Below are positions 54,906 through 64,000 of a stretch of 64,000 nucleotides of DNA, one piece after another (the stretch's first letter is position 1; every line of letters starts with the position of its first letter). Origin of the DNA: Letharia columbiana (lineage: Eukaryota; Ascomycota; Lecanoromycetes; Lecanorales; Parmeliaceae); the NCBI RefSeq assembly GCF_014066305.1, contig NW_023501057.1:1-64000 (forward strand), read 5' to 3'. The position numbers were made by a program, and so were the translations under genes. The notes under the pieces were generated by a model. It was not told the origin of the DNA. It ran no database searches and saw only the letters and a list, made by a program, of their open reading frames with translations.

Positions 54906-57375
54906 GTTTGCCGGTCAAACTTTACCTGTGAAGGCAGAAATAATTGACGTAGCTTGAGGTGAGCAATACTAACCAGTAGGTATACGAAGATGTTTTTGGG
55001 GGATGCAACGGATGACTTGGTAGTCGTGAAGCAGAAGAGGCGCGGGTCCAGCCGAGCAGTGTGGATGCTCGTCCTCATGCAGGTCCCCGATTGACCTTCT
55101 ACTTGCGGACTGCATATCTGCCCTTCCCGGAGCTCCTCCCGTGTCTCCGAGCTGGGATTTGAGCTTGACGGTCTTTCTCATGATAGTTCCCATGGTGACG
55201 ATCCCAAGGCGTCGGCCAGGTGGGCCTGAAATCCCTCATGCCCTCTTGCAAGGAGATCAAAGCAAGACTCTAGTTCCTTCCATCTTGACTCGGGTACACG
55301 GATTGATGATATGTTGACTGCAGTATCCAATGATGGGCGCCTGTTCGTCCAATCGGATGTACTTAGTGAGAGACCATTTTTAGTGCTTTGGCAAAATGCA
55401 GCTGGTCGCATCGGATCAACAGTACGAATACGACAGCCTCTCTCCATCCGTTCGCAATGGGAGTCATCCATGTTATCTGCGGCTGCCAAAAGTACTTCAT
55501 CTTGCAATTTACCTGAACGTCTTAGGCACTGTATGTTAGGATCAATCTCTCGCCATGCCCCAGAAGCGCAACACATGAACGACTTGATTGAAAAGCTGGA
55601 TCTACTTGTTTTCCGAGTCTGTCTATGAAGAGGGTGATACGGGTGTGGAACATGTCTGGGATGGCTTCGGTCAACAATGCACAACAAGGAAAACGCTGTC
55701 TAGGAACGTGCTTAGGCTCTACTCTTCAGCAACTCCTATTCAAGGTACCTTGACTACTTCAGCTTTCCCGTCCCCAGTCACGCTTAATCAAGGTAGAGGC
55801 CTCAGGCTTTTGAGTCGGCTGTTCGCCCATTTTCGACCATTTCTCGGATGATCAGGCCAATGGATTACACATGTATTCAAAGATCTCCTGCGACAGTTTT
55901 TGATCTCAGCAATCCATAATCTGCTGCTACCCTTGTCCTCAGCGCAACATTTCAGCAGCCAAATGAAGCATTGTCAAACAGATCCTTGGAATCGAAGAAA
56001 GCGTGCAAATCAAACAACAGACGATCCTGCTGCATCTGCCTACTTGAATGCGAGACAGTTCTCTTTTAAAGTGACCTCGTTGAGGTCGAGATACGCCTTT
56101 CCTTCATCGCCAAATGGCTTCACACCAAGCAATGCCTGCCTGATCTGCCACAAGTTCTTAGGAACACCGAGTTCAGTGACGGAGAAGGAAACGATCTACC
56201 GACTTTAGCTCCCGACGCTTGCATTAACAGGGGCTCGTCTTTACAAATATCGTCTGTGCTAGGTTCGCAATGTGAGTGAGAGTATGGCGCTCAGCACAAT
56301 GCATCTCGACGAGGTGTGGCACTTCGCACAGGACACAGCAAGCGGCTTGTATCGATATGACAATCCACCTCATGGGGCACTCTAGGACTTTCCATGAGAT
56401 TACGAGGGTGGCAAACATCCGCGCACTTTCGGCTTTCAGGACCTATGAATAACTATCCGACCACCGCCGAGAGCTCATCGAAGATTCTTGGTCCGGTGAT
56501 CTGGGCAGTGTAGACCTCTCGAGTGTTCTTGCTCCGTTGCCTGTTTTGTTCTCGACGGAAATGGAGACGGTGTCCATGAAGGGACAGGGAAGGTCAGGAG
56601 TGATCTCAAGGGCAGATCTGATGCCGTCTTCGAACGCGGCTGGAACGGAAGACGGCTTGTAAGAAGCACAGAGAAGCTGGGCCCCGGGGGTGGGTGAAGA
56701 GGGCAAATCTGGAAGGCCTGACTGAAGTCTTGATTCTCCGTATTGAAGTGGGCGTTGAGGAACATGCCGGACCATGACTGCTGATGCTGCATTCTTGCCA
56801 CACGGCTTTTGTGCAGCCTCACACGTGCACATCATCGTATCGCATGGAGGGTTGAGCACCATACTCGGTATGGGTACGCTGCTCTGGGTTACGCCATCGA
56901 AGAAGTACGCGACTAATAGCTCTTCACAAGAAAGTAAGATACTGTGGCAGAACTCACGCATAGAGGGAGTCTCCAGGATCTCCAAAATCTCAACGGGCTA
57001 ATTTTCAGGAAACGATGGCATTTTTAAATGCCCCTTGTTTTCCATTTGTACATATCCTTTTGGGCATCATTGGTTTGCCTATCACGGGATCTGAATAACG
57101 AGCATTGAACGCAGGAAAAACGATTCCTTATCGCAGATCCTTACAATAATGAAGGGAAAGTTTATTACAATTGTCACTTCTTCCTGGCATCAGGAGGACC
57201 TCAGAAAAATACAGTCATAAATTGCGCCTCGGTGCCCGCATCATCTCCTCTCTATGCATGGCTTTTTGTCTACCAGCTCACCTAATACAGGCTCCTCATT
57301 CCACCATCTCCCAGTGAATGCCGACGCGTCCAACCACCCCGCCTCATCGACCGTTTCCCCACCCCCCTCGCCGCC
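54906..57375. other. Long stretch without a supported gene
   Basis: About 2.5 kb. The minus-strand frames at 55178-55687 (169 codons) and 56443-56985 (180 codons) are the longest but look low in coding character: many His/Arg/Ser/Pro, no hydrophobic core, no known motif. The second contains CTCEAAQKPCGKN, a cysteine pattern too short to assign. A transcription-factor relic near the P450 is possible but unsupported. Confidence 0.35.
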
Positions 57376-57930
57376 TCAAGTACAACCCACCGTCGTCGTA
57401 ACCGTGGCTTGCCTCTCGCACCCATAAGCAGGACAAGCCGAAACCGTCGTCGTCGGAACGGACGCTGGGCACGAGCAGGGTACCGTGGCGGTGGAGGTGA
57501 TAGTCATATCCCACTGTGCCAGTGGGCACGCCTGTCTTTTCCTTTTATCGCTCACCGGGCATACGAAGTCGGGCGGCACGATCGAGGTGTATGTGGGGCA
57601 TGTGGGCCCGCGTGATGCGGTGGCGGTACCGGTTGAGGTTGTGAGGGTGGCGAAGGTCGAGATCGAGGGGGTGTGTTTGTGGTGTCTGGCGAGGGAGAGG
57701 GGAAGGGCGCTGGTGGGGGGGATTGTCAGTTTGGGGTTTGGGTGTTTGTGAAGGCGATTTGAGGTCGGATGATGGAAGAAATAGACAGGGAGACCAGAAA
57801 GGTACATATGAGTACCCAAAGAGCATGTGCGGTATTTGAGTTGAGGATGCACGTGCGCTGTACATGAGTCGCCAAAGGAATCTTGTTGGGCTTACCTCAG
57901 GACGAGCAATGCGATCTGTAGGACCAACAT
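57376..57930 (-). CDS. Small secreted cysteine-rich protein (signal peptide split by an intron)
   Basis: Exon 1 57930-57896 encodes MLVLQIALLVL plus two bases; exon 2 57709-57376 starts after CCCCCCCACCAG. Joined in phase 2 they give MLVLQIALLVLSALPLSLA, a clear signal peptide, on a 122-residue protein. The mature part is Thr/Ser-rich with eight cysteines (GPTCP, FVCP, QACP, VPCSCP, SACPAYGC, VGCT) and a dibasic SDKRKRQ that could be a Kex2 site. The intron is long (186 bp). Without splicing the upstream frame has no ATG. It is effector- or wall-protein-like; no family assigned. Coding DNA is more C-rich than its surroundings. Confidence 0.6.
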
Positions 57931-58690
57931 GATTGTAAAGAGGTAAATGCAGTTACAGCCCAGCTGATATAATTGAGGGTTCGGTTGGAAGATGCACTGG
58001 TGGCCGGCAAGAAGAGTAAGTGTTCACCCCAAACTTCTTCAAGTCTCTCGTCGAAGCAAGGGCAGACATCCAGCCTTTGTATCCATTCATTGTGACGTGA
58101 AATTAGAGTACTTCCCCTGTTTCAAAGTGCGAGGGGTGTTGGAGGACGGGTTGCGGCTACGCCGCTGTCTCAGATTTGGTACGACTCGTACAATCCAGAA
58201 GTGAGTTCTTTGATAGAGCGAGGACACCAGTAAATCCTTCCACTTAGCCGAATTCCGGTTGAACTATTGGTGTCCTCACTTTATCAAAGAACTCACTTCT
58301 GGATTATACGAGTACCTTATGTTAACAGTCTGTTGGAGTTCAGCGGCTTCGCAATTCCAACACTCCGTTACTTACAATGATGGTCTTGGCTGCGACTGTA
58401 TTTAATTGATTGAAATCGTTGGCTTTAACTTGGAGCAATACGTACTAAGAATGTGTTTCTCTCCCTGAATTTCGCTAGGGCGCACAAAAGATTGACTGTT
58501 GCAAGGGGTCGCAATTTTGTCGCCGTGTATACTGCAGTGAACATGAGGCAACAAGTAAAAAAGATATTGAAGCAACTCGAGCGATGACTACTCGAAAGCA
58601 AGGGAAAAATAGTCGGGATTACTCAACTTGGTCCGCCAAACCGCTTCACAGCTTACCCGTACTTTCCAATTCGGCCAACTCGTTGCCTCC
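57931..58690. other. Intergenic carrying a large inverted repeat
   Basis: No gene. Contains the foldback structure described at 58136-58363; the flanks show no other feature. Confidence 0.5.
58136..58363. repeat. Long inverted repeat (foldback/MITE-like element)
   Basis: Arms 58184-58229 and 58268-58313 are 46 bases each and pair at 43 positions, separated by a 38-base loop. All three mismatches are transitions. Complementarity resumes outside with gaps: GTGTTGG...GCCGCTG (58136-58167) against CAGCGGC...CCAACAC (58341-58363). No ORF inside. It could be a non-autonomous transposon, a hairpin RNA locus, or an inverted duplication. Confidence 0.8.
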
Positions 58691-59080
58691 TCAGCCATCA
58701 GCCCAGACATCCTGTTCAGTTCTGAATGATCTAATCTCCAGATTTCTCAACTTCTTCGCATCTGCCAGGTCTCGCTCGAGCAGAGCGAGATAGCTGTCGA
58801 CCGTTCCTTGAGCGCGACCCTGGATCTGTCTATTCGCCTGGGCTGCCTCATAGTCAATCATCTTGCCTCGGATCAACTCTACCATGGCGTCATACTTGGC
58901 ATCGATCATGGCTTCCTCCTCGCGGAAGCACGAGACGCAGAGAGATGGAGCGTCGACTTGCTTGAAGCAGACGGGAATGAGCATGCACGTTCTCGCTCCG
59001 AAATCCTCACAGAACTCGACAATCTCTAACTTCTTATCATGTCCACACTCGGCGTACACGTAGTAGATAGCGTAACACAT
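58691..59080 (-). CDS. Small cysteine-rich intracellular protein, function unknown
   Basis: Single exon, 129 residues. The first ~50 residues contain eight cysteines and a His: MCYAIYYVYAECGHDKK, FCEDFGARTCMLIPVCF and SLCVSCF. This pattern (YxxYxxCGH at the start) occurs in small ascomycete proteins with an N-terminal zinc-binding knot. The C-terminal ~80 residues form a charged helix (KYDAMVELIRGKMIDYEAAQ, LLERDLADAKKLRNLEIR). No signal peptide. Possibly part of the RING-like orphan set nearby, but its finger differs (no C-P-x-C end). Confidence 0.6.
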   Translation of the reverse strand: MCYAIYYVYAECGHDKKLEIVEFCEDFGARTCMLIPVCFKQVDAPSLCVSCFREEEAMIDAKYDAMVELIRGKMIDYEAAQANRQIQGRAQGTVDSYLALLERDLADAKKLRNLEIRSFRTEQDVWADG

Positions 59081-59628
59081 GATGTTCTAGTGTTTGAATT
59101 GAGAGGCTGTTTGCTTATCTGTTTATCCTGGAAACTTGGGGGCCGATTGAGGATGTTGATATGTTTTGTGGTCGTGAGTCGATGACTAGATAACTGAAAG
59201 ACAGTCAACGGCTTACGTAGAGTATGTATCAGTCATTGATGATTGTTCTTCGACAATGAAGTATGGAAGCAACCTAAAAGAGAGAGAAAGCACACAAAGA
59301 GGCAATCAAAGGGGCATACAAACAGACTAGAAGGCGGATTGTTGATAGATAATGCCATTGTTGTGTCACTGGCCGATTCTGCTCGAGTACAATTACCTTC
59401 TTTGGTATTGTCGTGAAATTTTGAGAATGTGTCATGGCTTAGAGCTGGCCAGATCATTCATATTCCGTGGGAACTGCTCATCTTTCCTTACACAATCACA
59501 CATCCATCCCAAACCTTTCGCCGAGCCAGATATTCCGCCTGGACGTCAATCAATAGAAACTAACCTTGCCCCTACCCACCGGGATCAACCTGACATCAAA
59601 ACTTTCGAATATTCGCTACCTGTATACG
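59081..59628. promoter_or_regulatory. Divergent intergenic region
   Basis: Holds promoters of the cysteine-rich gene and the zinc-finger gene at 59.6 kb. The open frame of the latter extends upstream without ATG. No other feature. Confidence 0.4.
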
Positions 59629-60675
59629 ATGATGCCGACAGCACTATCGAGGGCTATGGCGCTCAAGAAGGCCGGCACACTCCCTACCATTGGATCGGTG
59701 CTGGTTAGTGCCGGTTCCGGTTTTGACGAATGCGAGCTCTGTGGTAATTTTTTCGAAATCAGCGAGTCTTCCAGATCGACTCCGATCAAAGTTCCTTGTG
59801 TCGATACTCAATGTGAGCCCTGTGCTAGGATGTGGCATATCCTAAGCTCACCAACATGTCTAGCATGCTATGCACACTTTACGTGCCCTAAACTCTCCGG
59901 AGACCGGGCCCAGATATCTTCGCCACAGCTTGATCTTGATGCAAACGACACAATTCAGTGGCAGTCACTTGCAGATTCGCAGATAGAGTCCCCTCTCGAC
60001 TTCCAAGACAGGTATGTTGCATTCTATGGTGCTGATACTAAATCGGACGACGATACCATCTTAGATACAGGAAGTCCTATGAGAGAAGAAGACGATGAAA
60101 CCACAGCCACGAGCGAGCTTAGCGATGAAGATCTGCGAGAGGCGCTCATCTTGGCCAATAACCGTATCGGCACAAACTTCAACATCCAAGAGATCGAAGA
60201 TGATATCCCTCTGGCGGTCTTGCGCAGAGGTACCAAAACCCAGCTCGCAGATATATTGACGCAGTTGTGTACTGGGAAGGCGTCCGAGAGCGATGAGGAC
60301 AATGGAAGAGAGGTAAGCTCTCAGCAGCTTAACGAGCTTAACGAGGATGACTCCAGTGATACAACGTCCCGGCAGAATGGAGACGCAGCTCTACATATTT
60401 CATTCTACTGTCTTGACTGCCATCAAGTCTTCGAAAGCGCAGGCCATCTACGACAACATATGGTCGTTCACACCATCAACCACCACATGTGCTCAATATG
60501 CGGCAAAATTCTCGGGAATCGAATTAGTCGCCGAATTCATGAGCAAAAGCATTGGGAAACTGATAGCCAGCGAGATGAGAGACTTCAAAAGGCGAAGGTA
60601 GCGAGAGATAAATCGCGGGCCAGTCAAAAAGAAAAGAAGAGGCGATTTGACAGAGTTCCCCAGGTCTTGGAATAG
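59629..60675 (+). CDS. Zinc-finger orphan: RING-like N-terminus, LR...GT motif, two C2H2 fingers
   Basis: Single exon, 348 residues from ATG 59629 (no ATG further upstream in frame). Order: a cysteine-rich finger (CELCGNFFEI, CVDTQCEPCARMW, CLACYAHF) at ~35-85; an acidic linker; the motif LSDEDLREALILANNRIGTNF with QEIEDD, shared with the protein at 47.2 kb; then two C2H2 fingers, FYCLDCHQVFESAGHLRQHM-VVH and CSICGKILGNRISRRIHEQKH, and a lysine-rich tail. The C2H2 pair suggests DNA binding. The finger-plus-motif layout links it to the RING-like genes. Combination not known to me. Confidence 0.7.
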   Translation: MMPTALSRAMALKKAGTLPTIGSVLVSAGSGFDECELCGNFFEISESSRSTPIKVPCVDTQCEPCARMWHILSSPTCLACYAHFTCPKLSGDRAQISSPQLDLDANDTIQWQSLADSQIESPLDFQDRYVAFYGADTKSDDDTILDTGSPMREEDDETTATSELSDEDLREALILANNRIGTNFNIQEIEDDIPLAVLRRGTKTQLADILTQLCTGKASESDEDNGREVSSQQLNELNEDDSSDTTSRQNGDAALHISFYCLDCHQVFESAGHLRQHMVVHTINHHMCSICGKILGNRISRRIHEQKHWETDSQRDERLQKAKVARDKSRASQKEKKRRFDRVPQVLE

Positions 60676-61091
60676 GTCAAGGAGCCGAACGAGCCGGAGT
60701 AGCGTTCTTAGGCGTTTTGCACTTTTGTTTCCCTTGTTGATCTTTGTGTGGTCGAGGTCTGTCTTTGATTAGCTATTAATGGGCGGTAGCGGAGTTGACG
60801 TGCACTAAAACGAACTTGTTTGCACCTGTTTTGATAGAACGAAGATAGATAGCGACAACCCATCCTCTTGAAAGTCCAACAATTCATGAATGATTCTGTG
60901 CCATAGTGCTCGATTGAAGTAGTTAGGAGAGAGTGATGGCAGCAATGTGATCGCGAATTCGGTACCGAGTAGTAGGAATGCTTGGCGGCACCCGCGAAAA
61001 TAGGTTCGACAGGTTCTCAACCACAAAATGATACTTCAATCACTCACAGCTACCGCGAGTCGATCCTGGTTGATTTATCACACTCTCTCAA
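60676..61091. other. Intergenic, no gene seen
   Basis: 3' flank of the zinc-finger gene and promoter of mnd1. No supported feature. Confidence 0.4.
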
Positions 61092-61784
61092 ATGGTAACC
61101 AACCTCTTCTCTCGCCTCTCGCATTCAACTAACATTCCCCCTCACTGCAGGCACCAAAAACCCTCCCACCCATTGCCAAACAAAATCTCATCCTCACCTA
61201 CTTGCACAACTCTCGCACGGCCCACTCGATCAAAGAGCTCGAGAAAGCTCTCCCGTCTGTCGCCTCCATCAATGGCATGCAAGTCAAAGACTACCTCCAA
61301 GCCCTAAGCGACGAAGGCAAGATCCGAGTAGAGAAAATTGGCAGTGGGAACTGGTACTGGAGCTTCCTATCCGAGGAGAAAAAAAGCCGTGACAATGTGT
61401 TGGGGATGCTGAAAGAAGAATTGGCGAAGGTCGAGGCTTCGCTGGGGGAGTTGGAAGAGAAGCTTAGGGAGGCGAGTGAGAAGAGGGGGAGGATGATGAG
61501 GGTAGGGGGAATTAGTCAGTGCAAAGCTGGAGTTGGACGGGGAGGTTGGAGTATTGAGGAAAGAATTGGAGGGTTACAAGGATGGTGATCCCAGAGAGGT
61601 GGAGACGAGGCGAAAAGAAATCAAGGCCTTACATGCTAGGGCGGAGTTGTGGACGGATAACATTGGAGTACTGGAGGGTTATATGTTGAATTTGATGGGT
61701 GGGGATAAAGAGAAGTTGGTTGGGATGAAGAGCGAGCTTTACGGAGACGAGTACGTCGAAGGAGAGGGACTGAAGGAACTATAG
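61092..61784 (+). CDS. mnd1: Meiotic nuclear division protein Mnd1, with a frame break
   Basis: Mnd1 pairs with Hop2 and assists Dmc1/Rad51 strand invasion in meiosis (family knowledge). The start codon alone forms exon 1 (61092-61094); a GTAACC...GCAG intron leads to 61151, giving MAPKTLPPIAKQNLILTYL, then INGMQVKDYLQALSDEGKI and KIGSGNWYWSF, the winged-helix hallmark. A coiled coil follows. At 61502-61526 the frame must shift: before it RGRMMR, after it LELDGEVGVLRKELEGY and AELWTDNIGVLEGYML, typical Mnd1. Skipping 25 bases (GTAGGG...CAAAG) restores frame and gives 203 residues, but a 25-bp intron would be exceptionally short. A one-base indel or assembly error is equally possible. Confidence 0.85.
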
Positions 61785-62989
61785 ACTTGCTCGAAGATGA
61801 GCAGACTTGCTCTGTGGCTCTTCTACACCACAGACTGCATGAGTATTTGCAAGATGTGGTTGTACCGTTGGGGGCGCTTTCTCCGATCGCGGCGGCGTCG
61901 CAATTCCTTCCCTTTTAGCTCGGCCGTATCCTTGCGGAAACCAACCAATCATCTTTCTCTGCCTCTCAGCATCCTCTTTCTCCCCATGACAGTCCTTCCT
62001 ACAATAACAAACCGAAAGATTGAAATGTGGATTAAGAAAGATCGCCTTGCCAACTCAGCCAAGAGGGAATAGAAAAGCTAGGACCGTCAAGAACAGACTC
62101 ATCGTTTGACCGTCTAGGAAGCCTGAGTGGCTCTGGCACTGCAAAGAGGCTATGTGTACAATGCGCAGCCAAAACAGTCGTGGAAGCCCATTGAGCCTGA
62201 TTGGATCACAGATCAGTATGATGTCCTAGGCTTCAGGGTCTAATATATAACTCACGGAAGCTCCTCCGACTACTATCCGGCTATTCTTCCCTCAGAGTTA
62301 GAGATTGGGCAAATTTTGTCTTGATTCTATGTTACCTATACCCTTCACTGTTGCTCATTTATTGAGGCTGTCCCTCTATCTGGCGCCCTTAATACAGCCT
62401 CGAGGCGTCTCCAAGCCTTACTCTCATCTTACCCCTCTTCTGTGCATGCATGATGCATGCACAGCCTCGACACGACGCAGTGAGCATTATTCATGGTCCA
62501 AACACTGAGAAGCGGTCGAAGTTATAGGTAAGCTGAGTAAGTCCCATTGCGCTGGAAACGGCGCAGAGAGATAAGATTGACATTTGGGGCCATGCTGCAT
62601 GCAAAGATGTCAGACTAGCAGTTCCAGTATGATAAAGGTCATTGGACAACGATTCAGCTGATCGCAGACACAGAAAGATCTCGCGGATGCTGAAACCCGG
62701 AAGCAGTACCCATCAGAACCTAGAGTTGAGGCGTTGAAATTCACGACTCTATAAATAGATGCGTCGATATTCGCTTCCTTCTGGTAACCAGTCTATCTCT
62801 CCTAGATCTCAGCCAGGGTCTGTTTTGCACATGCAATACGTTGTACCTTCTCTTTTTCTCACACTGCCATTTTTGACTGCAGCGTGATTCGCCAAATAGA
62901 ACTCCGAGAGAACAACATCTGCGTCGGTTTTGGACTGCCTTCAGTGAGAGCACGTCTTGATCAACAGTTACACCTTCAGGGTCTCCACC
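61785..62989. other. Long intergenic stretch, no gene seen
   Basis: About 1.2 kb. Contains a TGCATGCATGATGCATGCA palindrome near 62445-62463. No supported ORF or RNA gene. The right part is the leader of the Apple/PAN-like gene. Confidence 0.45.
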
Positions 62990-63815
62990 ATGGACAGAAT
63001 CCCTCAGCCTGGATTGGAAGTCACGTCGCATGACGGTCCAGAGATTGTTCTTCAGCCTGACGGGAACAAATACTACACTGGCTCGAGTGGATTGAACGAA
63101 TTTGCGTTGAGCCAGCCGGATAAACCAATCCACCCAGTCTCCAAAACCAGCCGTAACAAAGCTTTCTGGGCGCTTGCTGTGATCGCTATTGTATGTCTGG
63201 CTGTAGCACTAGGTGCAGGACTTGGTGCAGGTCTATCAACCAAACGCAAATCCAGCACATCGAGGTAAGCCGATCTTCGATGAAATATCGTGACATGTAA
63301 TTTGACTTCATTGTGCTGAGACTCCCAATTTGCGTAGTAGTCCTATCATTACAGTCACACAATCCGGCAACATTTTCACAGCGACCCAAGCGCCGGCGAT
63401 TACATCCACCGCACCCTCAACCTCAACCACAACGTCACCAGTCTGCCCCGCCGCCAATGGATCCAGTTACATCGCGACCAACAAACCCTCCTCGAGTCTT
63501 GGTCCAGAATACGTGATATCCGACACATCCCTGACGTATCAGATCTTGTGCAATACCAACTTCCGAACAAACAACATCACCGCGGCCGTAGACATACAGA
63601 TCATAAACAATGTAACCTCGCTCAAAGAATGCTTGGACGCTTGTGCTTTGTATAGCTTCCAGACTCCGCCCAACAACTTCCCCGCTCTTGGCTGCTCCGG
63701 TGCCGTGTGGAACCACAACACTGTTGTGCCTGACTGTTGGCTAAAGAGGAATCTTATCCTGTCGGAGAGTGATGTTGAGCCTGGCAAAGAGGCGGCGGTC
63801 TTACTCTCTGGTTGA
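62990..63815 (+). CDS. Single-pass membrane protein with C-terminal Apple/PAN-like domain
   Basis: Two exons, 62990-63264 and 63338-63815 (GTAAGC...GCGTAG, phase 2), give 250 residues. Residues 1-58 are polar and cytosolic; AFWALAVIAIVCLAVALGAGLGAGL is a transmembrane segment with a following KRK. A Ser/Thr-rich stalk precedes a domain with LTYQILCNTNFRTNNIT, SLKECLDACALYSF, GCSGAVWNHN and DCWLKRNL. The C...C...C-x3-C...C...CWLK pattern fits the Apple/PAN fold found in many fungal surface proteins, where it mediates carbohydrate or protein binding. Type II orientation is likely. The layout recalls the protein at 39.4 kb, but with one helix. Confidence 0.78.
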
Positions 63816-64000
63816 CCTTTGCGCTTCAGCGTTTTGATGTCATGAGAGCAAGAACGAGCTTGACGGATCATGGGCGAGCAGATGGGGGTTTGAATTTTGA
63901 GGCAGATTTGTGTCTTTTGGATTGAATCGTTGTGAGTGCATCAGTAAGCTGTAATCTACAGATCGTTTTGGCAAGAATATCGCATCCCGATAGATCAACT

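Noticed and set aside
55178..55687. 169-codon minus-strand ORF next to the P450
   Set aside because: Low coding character and no motif; an adjacent frame also looks partly protein-like, so neither is supported.
56443..56985. 180-codon minus-strand ORF considered as a P450-linked transcription factor
   Set aside because: No zinc cluster or other DNA-binding domain can be seen; the cysteines do not fit Zn2Cys6 spacing.
53026..57930. Secondary-metabolite gene cluster around the intact P450
   Set aside because: No polyketide synthase, peptide synthetase, terpene cyclase or transporter is present nearby in the window.
1..64000. CRISPR arrays, phage or bacterial operons
   Set aside because: No regularly spaced repeats and the gene structure is eukaryotic throughout.

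Overview
The window is from a filamentous ascomycete (Pezizomycotina). Genes are interrupted by short introns of about 50-80 bases with GTRNGY-like donors and CTRAY-like branch sites. The recognisable proteins are eukaryotic (Gpi10, Cym1, Jip5, taxilin, Mnd1, ERCC8-type WD40, Arf-GAP), and lineage-typical secreted, GPI-anchored and P450 genes sit between them. Four introns look like introner-like elements, which have been described in Dothideomycetes, so that class is plausible but not proven. The exon coordinates below were built by hand from splice signals, reading-frame continuity and family resemblance. For the multi-exon models the summed exon length is a multiple of three.

Layout. Bases 1-8.8 kb hold the 5' part of gpi10 (minus), an ornithine aminotransferase, a GPI-anchored Ala/Pro/Ser repeat protein and a disordered double zinc-ribbon orphan. 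8.8-14.7 kb is a patchy zone: a decayed membrane-protein gene, an intact and a broken copy of a tiny 'zygote-specific'-like secreted protein, JIP5, and a coding relic full of stop codons. 14.7-36.6 kb is mostly housekeeping: a 1082-residue zinc-finger protein, an alpha/beta hydrolase, two small orphans, presequence protease, taxilin, nitronate monooxygenase, UBA-type Arf-GAP, kappa-class GST and a CobW/G3E metallochaperone. A tRNA-like dispersed repeat pair lies at 20.5-20.8 kb. 36.6-38.9 kb is a badly broken cytochrome P450.

39.4-48.1 kb has a two-segment membrane protein interrupted by TGA, a SEC-C protein, ERCC8/CSA-like WD40 and the start of a set of small RING-like orphan genes (44.9, 46.3 and 47.2 kb, then 58.7 and 59.6 kb). 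48.1-53 kb is gene-poor and decayed (a pseudogene with a 13-bp tandem duplication, possible transporter relic, GAAA microsatellite). An intact P450 (53.0-54.9 kb), a small secreted cysteine-rich protein, a large inverted repeat (58.1-58.4 kb), mnd1 and a membrane-anchored Apple/PAN-like protein complete the window.

Most useful observations: related introner-like introns shared by the CobW gene and a RING gene; the RING-like orphan set with an apparently undescribed DLR...GT...E motif shared by two members; and the candidate cysteine-rich secreted protein whose signal peptide only appears after a phase-2 intron is removed. No operon-like or prokaryotic system is present.
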